64,000 nt of DNA, taken from NCBI GenBank assembly GCA_021202075.1, contig JAJQDT010000116.1, positions 1-64,000 of the forward strand. The letters run 5' to 3'. Below, piece after piece: positions 52,421-61,796 of this stretch. Origin of the DNA: Lachnospiraceae bacterium (GTDB lineage: Bacteria; Bacillota; Clostridia; Lachnospirales; Lachnospiraceae). The translations under genes were made by a program, and so were the position numbers. The notes beneath the pieces were generated by a model. The model was not told where the DNA came from and searched no databases. It saw only the letters and a program-made list of their open reading frames with translations. Within the stretch, counting starts at the first letter, position 1, and each line of letters opens with the position of its first letter.

Positions 52421-52520
52421 TTTCTTGCAGTTTTTACTCCTGAGCGTTTTTTTCTGCGTTTTGGCTCCTGATTCTGCTCATGAGCGCTTCTCGCAGCCTT
52501 TTCGCCTTTGAGCAGAAGTA
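52421..52520 (-). repeat. Possible decayed repeats upstream of lpdC
   Basis: Three GCAG/GCG-TTTT-CTCCTGA-like blocks begin near 52427, 52456 and 52493 on the plus strand. The periodicity is loose (29 and 37), so this is a tentative member of the leader-array group. Confidence 0.3.
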
Positions 52521-52702
52521 TCTCATAGCCACCCGCTGCTCCCACCGGTCACAGCGCGCAGTAAAAGAGCCACAATTTGCAAAATAACTGTATATTTATT
52601 TCCTGTATTTATCATTATAATTTGCTTTTATAATAAACTATATTGTATCTTTCCTGCCTGCGCATACGCACCATGCAGTAAAATGGCCGCGCAGCCTGAG
52701 AC

Positions 52703-52777
52703 AAATCCTGACTCGGATAAACCGGAATAAAAAATTTGCCATTTTGCGCAAAAATCGTTTGTAAGTGCCTAATCAGG
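52703..52777 (+). repeat. Dispersed repeat family C, copy 2
   Basis: About 75 bases, about 83 per cent identical to 17043-17118 by eye. Its end runs across the GH65 stop codon (TGA at 52773-52775). The remainder of the 374-base gap upstream of lpdC shows no gene. Confidence 0.6.
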
Positions 52778-55355
52778 CGGTCAGAACCTTCTCCAGCACC
52801 CGGTTTTCCCCGCACAGCTCCAGTTCGATCGGCGCTGCTGCGGATGCGCCGCCCATCTGCAGCCCGGAGACCGGACGCGCCTGTCCATTGGAGGACGCTT
52901 CGCATGCGGCCCCCGCCGTCAGATTCGTGACCGTGACGCTCTGCCCGTCATCTTTTCTTACTACCTCGACCTGCAGATTCTGCCCCCGGAAGATCAGCGT
53001 ATAGACCAGACGCCCCCATTCTTTTGGAAGAACCGGGTCGATGCGAAGCTTTCCGCCAAGCATCCGCAGGCCGCCGAACCCGTACACAACACCCTGCCAG
53101 ATACCGCCGAACGAAGCCGTATGGATGCCCGCATCCGAGGTCGTCATCACCGGCCCCAGGTCAATCTGCGCGGACTTTTCAAAGAAATCATAAGCCTGAT
53201 CCATCTCTCTCATATCCGCCGCGAGTACCGCGTGGGTGCAAAGAGACAGAGAGGAGTCATGCAGCGTCCGCGCCGCGTAGTACTCCCAGGTCGCCGCCTT
53301 GACTTCATGCGGGAACAGATCCTCGAGCAGGAAAAACAGTACGAGGACATCCGCCTGCTTGCTGACCTGGATTTGATTGATCTGCGTCAGGTTGTAATCG
53401 CGGAACAGCCCATTCACAAAGTCCTGCGCCTTATATTTGGAAAGGTCGATGTCCTTAAGCGTCAGGTAGGTGGAATCCTGCGGCAGCACCCCACACTCGT
53501 TCGGAACCGGCAAAAATACCTTGTCCACCTTCGAGACCCACTGCTGATAGTATGCGTCAAGATCAAGCTTCTGATTCAGAGCGGCAAACAACGCCGGATT
53601 GCCTTCCCGCAGCTGCTCATAATACTCCATCGCCTTGCGGATGTTCCAGACCGCGAGGTAATTGGTAAACGCGTTGTCGGTCTTGTGCTCCTTGTACTCA
53701 TCCGGGCCGACCACATCACAGATATGGTAAAGCCCATCGTCTGTCACCGTCTCCGAAAACTCTGTCACTCCGGTCTCGGGGTTCACGCTCTCGTGAATCT
53801 GGCGGCATTTATCCTCCAGGCGCGACACCCAGAACCGGGCCGTGTCAAAAATCAGCTCATATCCGTATCGGTCCATATAGTCCTGGTCGCCGGTGATCGC
53901 GTAATATTGCCACACCCCAAATGCGACATCCGCTGTGATATGCTGCTCGATGAATCCGGACCAGACCTTGATCGGCAGTCCCGTGATAATATCAACATCC
54001 TGATACTCCGGCGTGACCTCGCCGTCGTCCAGCCACGCGGACTCCCACGGGAACATGGCGCCCTGATAGCCGTTGTGCTTTGCCTTCGCATGCGCGCCCG
54101 GCAGCGAATAATAACGGTATTCCTCCAGCTTTCGCGCGGCCTCCGGCTGCGTAAACGCATAGTAAGGCAGCAGGAAAATCTCCGTATCCCAGAAGCAGTG
54201 GCCCCGGTAGCCCTCGCCGGAAAGTCCCTTCGCGCCGATGTTCATGCGGCTGTCATGAGCCGGAAGCATCAGGCGCATATGATACTGCGCGAAGCGGATC
54301 GCAAACTGATCGAAATCAGCAGCCCCGCACGCATCATCTTCCGGCGAAGCATCGTCTTCTGCCTGCACCGGGGAGCATCCCCGCCCATTGGCCGGGATAT
54401 CCTCCGAACTGCTGCAGGAGGGCATTTCTATATCTGCTCCCTCGATGGTGATCGGCACACGATCCCACACCTGCTCCTTCCAGGCGTTCGCCGTCTCCTG
54501 CGCAAGCCGCCCATAGCCCGCTTCCACCTGCTTTTTCAGCTCATTCAGAGAAAACTGCTGCAACTCCTGCACGGTCATCCCCTGCACATCCAGATCCCGT
54601 GTTGTATAGACGTTGCAGTGCTTTTCAATAACCAGCGTTTCTCCTTTTTTCACGTTCAGCTCATATCCGCCGTAGGCCCTGCGCAGCTCCATATAAATCT
54701 GTGTCGGCACATCCAGAGCCTTTCCATCCTTCGCAAAGCTGTGCGCCGTGTTCAGCACGAAAGTAATCCCGGATTCCGTCGTCTTCGGGACATACTGGAT
54801 ATAACGGTTCTCGTAAAAACGCTTGTCCCCGTCCGTAAAATGCTGCGCGCCGGTGTTTGTCACCCGCCCGTCGATACCGGATTTGATTTTCAGATCCACG
54901 TCTCCCAAAAGCGGCGTAATCTCCACGCGGATGGCGAACTCGTGCAGCCTCGTCAGCGACACCGTCCGCAGGAAAATGAGACGCACCCAGTCTCCCTGCG
55001 GAGACGTCCAGAGCACCTCCCTTTTCAGCTCCGCCGTCCGGATGTTCAGCTCCTTCGTGTAGGTCTCAATGTGTCCCTGCTCCAGCGTAAAGCGGTCGCC
55101 ATTGATCCACAGCTCGATCGCAGTCATATCCGCCGCATTCGGCAGCTCCGTCACAGCCGTCGGATCACACTTATTGAACGTACCGTTGATCAGCAGATCC
55201 CGCGTCTCATTCAGATACCGCTCCTCGGCGGCGCTGCGAAGCCCCAGATAGCCGTTGCCAAGCGACATGATTGCTTCCGTCTTTCCCAGATGCGCGGAAT
55301 CAAAACAATCCTCCCGCAGGATCCACTCATTGACTTTACTGTAATCCATCCCCAT
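52773..55355 (-). CDS. GH65 family disaccharide phosphorylase
   Basis: An 860-residue glycoside phosphorylase of the maltose/kojibiose/trehalose/nigerose type, cleaving a disaccharide with phosphate to give glucose 1-phosphate. It has the N-terminal domain (SLGNGYLGLRSAAEE), the (alpha/alpha)6 barrel with GYRGHCFWDTEIFLLP, the catalytic Glu in VVGPDEYKEHKTDNAF, and phosphate-binding DSSLSLCTHA. The exact disaccharide cannot be read. Residues about 310-346, between the N-terminal and barrel domains, form an acidic insert (CSSSEDIPANG, QAEDDASPEDD). GGGAG precedes the ATG. A beta-phosphoglucomutase is not seen nearby. Confidence 0.9.
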   Translation of the reverse strand: MGMDYSKVNEWILREDCFDSAHLGKTEAIMSLGNGYLGLRSAAEERYLNETRDLLINGTFNKCDPTAVTELPNAADMTAIELWINGDRFTLEQGHIETYTKELNIRTAELKREVLWTSPQGDWVRLIFLRTVSLTRLHEFAIRVEITPLLGDVDLKIKSGIDGRVTNTGAQHFTDGDKRFYENRYIQYVPKTTESGITFVLNTAHSFAKDGKALDVPTQIYMELRRAYGGYELNVKKGETLVIEKHCNVYTTRDLDVQGMTVQELQQFSLNELKKQVEAGYGRLAQETANAWKEQVWDRVPITIEGADIEMPSCSSSEDIPANGRGCSPVQAEDDASPEDDACGAADFDQFAIRFAQYHMRLMLPAHDSRMNIGAKGLSGEGYRGHCFWDTEIFLLPYYAFTQPEAARKLEEYRYYSLPGAHAKAKHNGYQGAMFPWESAWLDDGEVTPEYQDVDIITGLPIKVWSGFIEQHITADVAFGVWQYYAITGDQDYMDRYGYELIFDTARFWVSRLEDKCRQIHESVNPETGVTEFSETVTDDGLYHICDVVGPDEYKEHKTDNAFTNYLAVWNIRKAMEYYEQLREGNPALFAALNQKLDLDAYYQQWVSKVDKVFLPVPNECGVLPQDSTYLTLKDIDLSKYKAQDFVNGLFRDYNLTQINQIQVSKQADVLVLFFLLEDLFPHEVKAATWEYYAARTLHDSSLSLCTHAVLAADMREMDQAYDFFEKSAQIDLGPVMTTSDAGIHTASFGGIWQGVVYGFGGLRMLGGKLRIDPVLPKEWGRLVYTLIFRGQNLQVEVVRKDDGQSVTVTNLTAGAACEASSNGQARPVSGLQMGGASAAAPIELELCGENRVLEKVLTA

Positions 55356-55498
55356 TTTTCTTCTCCCGTATCAAAACGTTCCGTCCTGCTTTCTGTTCTT
55401 TTGCCAGATGGCAAGACAGCCGTTTCAACTAAATCTGCTGGTTTTCTCTCCGATTCTGTTTACTGGGCGCACGAACTGTTCCGTACCTCCACAGCTAC

Positions 55499-55541
55499 GG
55501 GAAAAGTCCATTTAAAATCACTGCTCGATGGGACTTTTCCC
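55499..55541. other. 11-bp hairpin in the leader of the GH65 gene
   Basis: GGGAAAAGTCC pairs with GGACTTTTCCC across a 21-base loop. No T-run follows on either strand, so it may be a regulatory fold rather than a terminator. Confidence 0.4.
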
Positions 55542-55562
55542 TGTACTATTAACGTTATCATC

Positions 55563-55604
55563 CGTACTTCACAGCAAGCGCGAAGTACTATCCTGAATCG
55601 TTAC
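55563..55604 (-). repeat. Dispersed repeat family B, copy 2
   Basis: 42 bases, 35 identical to 24431-24472. GTACTTC/GAAGTAC forms the hairpin. As in copy 1 it lies just after a stop codon of a minus-strand gene (tannase-like, 15 bases away). Confidence 0.6.
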
Positions 55605-55618
55605 TTCGTTTTCATTTC

Positions 55619-57433
55619 TCACCTGCAGATGCTCTCAATCCAGTCGCAGACCTCGCCCGGATAATCCGCCTCGCAGTGCGGTTTGTCCCAGACCAGCGCG
55701 TAATCGACCGGCTTACCCGCGTTCGCCAGCTCAAGGGCGAGCGTCATACCGATGATAAAAGAGGTATCCGCATCGCTCGCGCCGACCCGCACACGATAGT
55801 ATTTCGCCTGATCCGACGTTTCATCCGTGCCGATGAAATTCAGCGGATTATTCAGATATTTTTGATGAGTCAGCGCCTTGTCGCCCGCAGCCAGGACGTA
55901 CGCCGGATAATACTTCGCATACTCCTCCGGGAACTGCTCCTTCAGCTCAGCGATCGCCCCGGCGATTTCCGTATTAAAATGTACAAACGGCTGCTCCGCA
56001 GTTCCATACACTTTGTTCTCTCCGCTCTGGCAGGACAGAATATCGAACGAGGTGCAGGGTTTCATCCTGCGGCGATGGTTCAGCACATAGGTATCCAGAT
56101 CCGATATCGAAGCCTTTGCCCCGTCCCAGGAAAGCCAGCCACTCTTGTCCTTCCCCTGCAGCGTCACGGTCTCCGGCTCAAACGGCGGCGGCGTCGGCGC
56201 ACCCTTCGGCGGGCGGGAAAGCATATCGCCCAGTGTCGGCGGTTCTGCCGATCCGTCCATTGGAGGTTTACTCAGCGCCACACCCGGGCCTGCGTGCCCC
56301 TGCAGCAGACTGATGTCCTCCTCCGGGCCGCCCACAGGCGGCTTGTTCAGAGCCACGCCAGGTCCTGCGTGTCCCTGCATCAGGGCGACATCGTCCGGCT
56401 CGCCGTCCTTGTCATCATCCCCGCCAACCGGCGCCATCGCTTCGTAAGTATAATTTCCTTTTATATAATCCTCTACGGAATACTCCTCCAGGAGCTCGCC
56501 CGCAGACAGCTTCGCCAGGAATTTTGTCGCGGAATCATCAATCCTTGCCATCAGATACTCATAAGCGCTGCCGCTCCTGCCGTCAGTGTCCAGAACTATC
56601 GGCGCTCCGGTGGACGGATCGGTCAAACCGAGGCTGTTGAAGTATTCAATATAACGTTCGCGAAGCTTTGCAGAAAGCGCTTCCTCAAACGGTGTCATCA
56701 CACCCGCCGGTCCTGCCGGAGACGGCTCGTTCTCTTTGTCAGCCGAGAACATCCACTCGTATGCCAGATCTGCGTGCTCCAGGTCAATGATCGGGCAGTA
56801 GATCTGTGAGGCGTAGACGTCGTCGCGTTCGTCCATAAATGCGCCCGACTCCTCCAGGTAAGAATCATAGTTTTTGTTATTACCAGTCACGCCCAGCAGC
56901 GTCGACATCGCGCCGCCCGCGCTCCAGCCGACCGAGATGATTTTTTCCATATTTCCCGGCAGCACGTCTGCATTGTGACGCAGAAAGCGGATGACCGTCT
57001 TTAAATCCACCAGGTTGGACGGGATTTTCCCGCAGAACTTTCCATCTGCGTCTTTCGACTCACGCCCGCGATTCCCGCAGGTCACATAGACAAAGCCGCG
57101 CTCCAGATACTGCGGACCGAAGCAGCGCGGGCCGCCCAGCCACATGTGCGGCATCTGCATATAACCGGCTGAATTGTTATTCATAATCACCGGAGCCGTC
57201 GCGGCCGTGAAGCCGTTCATGCTTCCCTCCGGGTCAATCACGCCGCCTTCCTTCATATAAGGTGCCGGAACAAAAATGCTGAGCCGCTGGAACTTCGGAG
57301 TCGTCGCCTTCAGCGTATAAAGCACATCCTCCAGGCACCAGCAATTGTACTTCTCATCAAAAAACCACTGGTCTCTGACATCAGCCAGCTCCAGCGTTTT
57401 ATTGATAATGGGAATTGATTCAGGCATTTGCAA
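55619..57433 (-). CDS. Tannase-like esterase (bacterial subtype B family) with repeat insert
   Basis: 604 residues, alpha/beta-hydrolase. It follows L. plantarum-type tannase: LSIFVPAPYM, ATAPVIMNNNSAGYM, ERGFVYVTCGNRGRES, NLVDLKTVIRFLRHN, YCPIIDLEHADLAYEW, and a C-terminal RVGASDADTSFI with WDKPHCEADY. The nucleophile is Ser171 in GWSAGG; the Asp is in GASDADTS and the His is 586. Tannases hydrolyse galloyl esters to gallate. There is no signal peptide. Residues about 334-427, in the lid region, are an insert with two QGHAGPGVAL-KPP units spaced 25 residues (75 bases). Next to lpdC's neighbourhood, which supports a galloyl substrate; other aryl esters are possible. Confidence 0.72.
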   Translation of the reverse strand: MQMPESIPIINKTLELADVRDQWFFDEKYNCWCLEDVLYTLKATTPKFQRLSIFVPAPYMKEGGVIDPEGSMNGFTAATAPVIMNNNSAGYMQMPHMWLGGPRCFGPQYLERGFVYVTCGNRGRESKDADGKFCGKIPSNLVDLKTVIRFLRHNADVLPGNMEKIISVGWSAGGAMSTLLGVTGNNKNYDSYLEESGAFMDERDDVYASQIYCPIIDLEHADLAYEWMFSADKENEPSPAGPAGVMTPFEEALSAKLRERYIEYFNSLGLTDPSTGAPIVLDTDGRSGSAYEYLMARIDDSATKFLAKLSAGELLEEYSVEDYIKGNYTYEAMAPVGGDDDKDGEPDDVALMQGHAGPGVALNKPPVGGPEEDISLLQGHAGPGVALSKPPMDGSAEPPTLGDMLSRPPKGAPTPPPFEPETVTLQGKDKSGWLSWDGAKASISDLDTYVLNHRRRMKPCTSFDILSCQSGENKVYGTAEQPFVHFNTEIAGAIAELKEQFPEEYAKYYPAYVLAAGDKALTHQKYLNNPLNFIGTDETSDQAKYYRVRVGASDADTSFIIGMTLALELANAGKPVDYALVWDKPHCEADYPGEVCDWIESICR

Positions 57434-57470
57434 ACCCTCCTTTTTTGTCTGATTGAAAACGACTCTTCCA

Positions 57471-57710
57471 TAAAGCAGATCCGGTCATTTCCATCGTTAT
57501 CAGGTTACCACTTTCATTCAACATCCGGCGGCTGTGTCAGTCACGCCTGTCCGAACATTATTTAAATTTTACATCAGACAGATATGTCTGTCATACAGAT
57601 CCGATTATGATTTTAATTATGCATCAGCAGACATCTGCGCCTGTCCTGTTCATCATATTATTACTTGTATTCTACATCAAACGGCCGCGTCGGTCATACT
57701 GCATTTTTTA
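57471..57710 (-). repeat. Decayed tandem array, period about 50, upstream of the tannase-like gene
   Basis: Units begin ACATC or GCATC followed by a C/A-G-rich block at 57521, 57571, 57621 and 57674, with a more diverged one near 57471. Each contains a GTCATAC- or GTCCTG-like centre and an AT-rich end. The array fills most of the 390-base gap between the tannase-like and esterase genes; no ORF here is convincing. Confidence 0.6.
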
Positions 57711-57823
57711 CGGTCTTTCATGCAAGAATTTCATTAGTGCCGGCAATTCCCCTTTGTATTGCTTCAGAAGAATCGGGACACAGCATCCGTGTGACCGGCA
57801 GCCGGCGCTGTCATTTCACACTG

Positions 57824-58786
57824 TCATTTTAGATTCCGATCCAGCCAGCCCCAGAGCACCTTCATATTCCAGTCGCTGGAGTATTCCTTGTCCTCATGAT
57901 CCGCGTTCGGCAGCGGTACAAACTCCACGCGCCCCGCTCCCAGCTTCTGGCAGATCGCATTGACAAAATTCACGCTCTGCATAAACGGAACCAGGCGGTC
58001 CATGCAGCCATGTTCCACCAGCATCGGCGCCATCTTTTCATTGATGTAGGTAGCCGGATTTGCTTTCGCCAACCACTCATCCGACAGCTCCGACAGCGCT
58101 CCGCCCATATAGCTGCTCTCCGCGGATTCCGGCGTATCATGGTCAGCAAAGCTCACACCATTCGCGCGCGCCTGGTCATCCATCGGACGAAAATCCATCG
58201 GGCCAAACTGGTCGACCGCCGCCTGTACCGTGCAGTCGCCATCGAGAACCAGATCCTCCTCACCCGGGAACTGTCCGTTCGGGATATTCATGCCCATGAT
58301 CGCCGCCAGATTGCCTCCCGCGCTCCCGCCGAGCGCACAGATTCGATCGGGATCGATGAAATATTGTTTCGCATTTCGTCGAAGGAAACGAAATGCCTCC
58401 CTGCAGTCCAGAACTGCCGCCGGGAAGATCGCCTCACCGCTCAGCCGATACTCCACGGATGCGATCGCATAGCCATGCTCCAGTCCCTTCAGATACGTGT
58501 CCATATGATCATCGCGCTTATCTCCCATACCGAATCCGCCGCCGTGGAGATGTACCACCAGCGGGAACGGACCATCCCCCTCGTCCGGCAGGTACAGATC
58601 CAGGCACTGCGCCTTCGACTGGTTTGCGTACGGGATATCCAGGTATTTGCGCTTCACCCAGCTGATATCCGCCATCTTCATCTCAAATCCGCCGCCCGGC
58701 TCACCCTCCGGGGCATCGGAGAAACGAAGGGAACCTTCCAGGCTGTCGTAATCCTCTACGCCAAACGCTTTCTTTTCTTCGCTCAT
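57824..58786 (-). CDS. Alpha/beta hydrolase, HSL-type esterase
   Basis: A 320-residue cytoplasmic esterase of the hormone-sensitive-lipase family. The oxyanion block HLHGGGFGMGDKRDD and nucleophile elbow GGSAGGN are clear, followed by the acid (MLVEHGCMDRLVP) and His in NADHEDKEYS. The start at 58786 follows a GTGAGG site. It may remove acyl or aryl groups from sugars. It lies directly after the sugar ABC permease gene, so it may be cotranscribed with the transporter. Confidence 0.85.
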   Translation of the reverse strand: MSEEKKAFGVEDYDSLEGSLRFSDAPEGEPGGGFEMKMADISWVKRKYLDIPYANQSKAQCLDLYLPDEGDGPFPLVVHLHGGGFGMGDKRDDHMDTYLKGLEHGYAIASVEYRLSGEAIFPAAVLDCREAFRFLRRNAKQYFIDPDRICALGGSAGGNLAAIMGMNIPNGQFPGEEDLVLDGDCTVQAAVDQFGPMDFRPMDDQARANGVSFADHDTPESAESSYMGGALSELSDEWLAKANPATYINEKMAPMLVEHGCMDRLVPFMQSVNFVNAICQKLGAGRVEFVPLPNADHEDKEYSSDWNMKVLWGWLDRNLK

Positions 58787-58955
58787 ATTTGCCTCACTTT
58801 CTAATTCCCATCCGGCCACGCAGCGCTGTTAAACGCATTTCAAGCCACATCTAAAACGAATACTCTGCCTCAGATGTTTAGCGCAGCCGAATTAGCTTTT
58901 ATTATTATAAAACAGGCCAGATAAAGAAACAAGTGGGCCGTGTAATGATTCTTTC

Positions 58956-59963
58956 TCAGGCGGCTTTCTTTCCTTCTTTATGCACACGCACAACTGCCTT
59001 CGGGCTGCTCTTGATCGCGTCGAAGCTGATCGCCAACAGCAGAATGATACCCTTGACCGTGTACTGCGTGTAGCTTCCCCAGCCGGCCAGCTGCATACCG
59101 TTTGAAATCATCTGCATGACGAAAATACCTGCTACCATACCGACCACATTTCCCTTGCCGCCCATCATGCTGATGCCGCCGATGATCGCTGCAGTCAGAC
59201 AGGTAATCTCCGTGCCGGGGCCTGTCGTCGCAGATGTCATGTTCTGCTGTGACAGCATGTCCAGCGTCGCAATCGCGAAAATCGCTCCGGTAAGGGAAAA
59301 GCAAAGCGTCTGAATCAGGTCCGCCCGGATACCGGACAGACGCGCGCATTCCTTGTTGCCGCCGACCGCGAGGATATCCCGTCCAAAATGTGTTTTGTTG
59401 AGAACCACCCATGTAACCGCTACAACCAAGATCGCCAGATAAACATCCAGCGGAAGTCCAAAGACCTTTGTTTTATAGAGAGCCCGGAACGCGTCCGGCA
59501 TACCCGAGTAGGATTTCGAGGATGTAATGGTATAGGCAATTCCTTTGAATACCTCACTGGTGGCGATCGTGACAATCAGCGGAAACAGGTGTAGCTTCGA
59601 CGCAATCAGCCCGTTCAGCGTTCCCATCAGGAATCCCAGCACAATTCCGATCGGCCATACAATCCACCACGGAAGGCTCGTTTCCACCATAATTATACCG
59701 GAAACGCAGCCTACCACTGCCATCTGATAGCCAACCGACAGGTCAATGCCACCGCCAATCATAACAAAGCAGATGCCCATGCCTGCAATCACAATATAGG
59801 TACTCTGTGTCACAAGGTTATAAAGATTTCTTGCAGATAAAAATCTTGAGTTGAAAATGGAGAAAAAGATAACCAACACGACCAGAATGATATAGACCGT
59901 TCCCTCCCGATACAGATAGGATCCGGCCGCTTTCAGCTTTGCCCCGAATGAGTTATCCTGCAT
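58956..59963 (-). CDS. Ribose-type ABC sugar transporter, permease (RbsC family)
   Basis: A 335-residue permease with about ten helices. The family signature GGIDLSVGYQMAVVGCVSGI and LGFLMGTLNGLI followed by LSQQNMTS-GPGTEITCLTAAIIGG are typical of RbsC/XylH/MglC. GAGGAGG sets the start at 59963. It forms an importer with the ATPase (60050) and the binding protein (61797), both upstream on the same strand. Substrate: a monosaccharide, not determinable from sequence. Confidence 0.92.
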   Translation of the reverse strand: MQDNSFGAKLKAAGSYLYREGTVYIILVVLVIFFSIFNSRFLSARNLYNLVTQSTYIVIAGMGICFVMIGGGIDLSVGYQMAVVGCVSGIIMVETSLPWWIVWPIGIVLGFLMGTLNGLIASKLHLFPLIVTIATSEVFKGIAYTITSSKSYSGMPDAFRALYKTKVFGLPLDVYLAILVVAVTWVVLNKTHFGRDILAVGGNKECARLSGIRADLIQTLCFSLTGAIFAIATLDMLSQQNMTSATTGPGTEITCLTAAIIGGISMMGGKGNVVGMVAGIFVMQMISNGMQLAGWGSYTQYTVKGIILLLAISFDAIKSSPKAVVRVHKEGKKAA

Positions 59964-60049
59964 ATTGTCTGTCCTCCTCGTTATAAGCAAACTGCGCCCT
60001 TTCTTCCATGAGTCTTGACGCATCCATACACAATCCGTCTCTTAACACA

Positions 60050-61522
60050 TCACTCCGAAAGTCCCGACGCGAGCTGCAGCACACGTTCCTGCGAAAATTC
60101 TTCCTTTGCCAGCTCTCCCGCGACGCGGCCCTCGCAAAGCACGATGATCCGATCCGACATACCGAGGATTTCTTCCATATCGGAGGAAATCATGATCAAT
60201 CCCTTTCCTGCCTCGGCCAGCCGGTTCATCAGCTGATAAATCTCCTGCTTCGCTCCAACATCAATCCCTTTTGTCGGCTCATCAAAAATCAGAACCTCCG
60301 GGTCAGCCGCGAGCGATTTTGCCAGCACGACCTTCTGCTGATTGCCGCCGGAAAGGTTCATTACCATTTCTTTGATATGAGGCACCTTGATACTCAGCTC
60401 TGTGCGGTATTCCTCGGCGAGCTCCCTGTTTTTCTTCTGATTGATAAATCCAAAATGCGTCACCTTTTTGAGTCCGGAAAGGGATGTATTAAAAAGCACA
60501 GTGTTGTGCAGGATCACCCCCTGCTCCTTCCGATCCTCCGGAATCAGCGCAATTCCACGGTCAATCGCCTCAGCGGGTGATTTAACGGATACCTTTTTCC
60601 CTTCCAGAAAAAGCTCGCCGCTCTCCATCCGTTTCGCACCGCAGACCAGCTCCATGCTCTCTGTGCGCCCCGAGCCGACCAGTCCGGCAAAGCCGAGTAT
60701 CTCCCCCCGGTGCAGAGAAAAGCTGATATTTTCCACGCTGTTTCCGGTGAGATTTTTTGCATCCAGCAGCACCTCGCCGGGCTCACTGACTCTGCTCGGG
60801 AAGTTCTCGTTCAGTTCTCTGCCTACCATCAGGCTCACCAGCTCTCTGCGGTTGGTATCCGCCGTCCGCAGCGTTTTAACAAAACACCCGTCACGCAGGA
60901 CAGAAATCCGTTCCGTGATCTGGAATACCTCCTCCATGCGATGGGAGATATAGATCACCGTCACACCCTGTTTCTTCAGTTTTTCGATAATGCTAAAAAG
61001 AATCTCCACCTCATGAGTAGCGAGAGGGGCAGTCGGCTCATCCATAATCATGATTTTTGCATCATTCGAAATCGCCTTCGCGATCTCTACCATCTGCTGA
61101 CTGGCCGGCGAGAGCTGAGAAACCTTCAAGGATGGATCCAGTTCGAATCCATATTCATCAAACAGCTTCTGCGCCATCCCCGCGAGTCTCTTTTTGCTGT
61201 AAATTCTTCCGGTTCGGCTTCCCATATAAATATTCTCAGCCACCGTCATCGGGGTCACAAGATTCACATCCTGATAGATGACGGCTACGCCCATCTGCAC
61301 CGCAAGCGCCGGAGTCATCTGCTCAAATTCTCTTTCGTCAAAGCAAATCCTTCCGCCCCCATCCGGAGCAATCGCGCCTGCAATAATTTTAATCAACGTT
61401 GATTTTCCGGCTCCGTTTTCCCCCAGAAGCGCATGGATTTCGCCGTCCTCAAAGGTCAGGGAGACGTCATCCAGAGCCCGGACACCCGGATAGGTTTTGC
61501 TGATGTGTTCAAGTTTAAGCAT
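60050..61522 (-). CDS. Ribose-type ABC sugar transporter, ATP-binding protein (RbsA/MglA family)
   Basis: 490 residues with two fused ATPase halves. The first has GENGAGKST near 33-41, LSPASQQMVEIAKAI signature and IMIMDEPTAPL. The second has a degenerate Walker A (GLVGSGRTE) but an intact NLSGGNQQKVVLAKSL signature, as usual for RbsA. A normal start. It lies between the binding protein and permease genes of the operon. Confidence 0.93.
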   Translation of the reverse strand: MLKLEHISKTYPGVRALDDVSLTFEDGEIHALLGENGAGKSTLIKIIAGAIAPDGGGRICFDEREFEQMTPALAVQMGVAVIYQDVNLVTPMTVAENIYMGSRTGRIYSKKRLAGMAQKLFDEYGFELDPSLKVSQLSPASQQMVEIAKAISNDAKIMIMDEPTAPLATHEVEILFSIIEKLKKQGVTVIYISHRMEEVFQITERISVLRDGCFVKTLRTADTNRRELVSLMVGRELNENFPSRVSEPGEVLLDAKNLTGNSVENISFSLHRGEILGFAGLVGSGRTESMELVCGAKRMESGELFLEGKKVSVKSPAEAIDRGIALIPEDRKEQGVILHNTVLFNTSLSGLKKVTHFGFINQKKNRELAEEYRTELSIKVPHIKEMVMNLSGGNQQKVVLAKSLAADPEVLIFDEPTKGIDVGAKQEIYQLMNRLAEAGKGLIMISSDMEEILGMSDRIIVLCEGRVAGELAKEEFSQERVLQLASGLSE

Positions 61523-61796
61523 AGGGTTCCCCCTTTTTCATTAATCGGATAAACGGAGTGCCCGCACCCCTGTCCGCCTGACGCGGGTCGCAAAGCTGTC
61601 AAAATACTCTTTGCTCCCCTGTGTATCTGAACGGGGAAAGGTCTTACCGGCCTTTCCCCAAAGCTGCCGCATTATGGTTCCTTGTCTTTGCAAGGCAGCC
61701 CGCCTGCAGGCGCATGTCCCTGCCCGTATCCGGCAGATACACGTCGGGCCATATGGCATTGGTTACAAATGACAGATCAGATTACCGCTACTGCCA

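Noticed and set aside
53121-55664. Very long open frame on the plus strand opposite the GH65 gene
   Set aside because: It is the antisense shadow of a clear GH65 enzyme; GC-rich codons leave few stops. No family similarity and no ribosome binding site.
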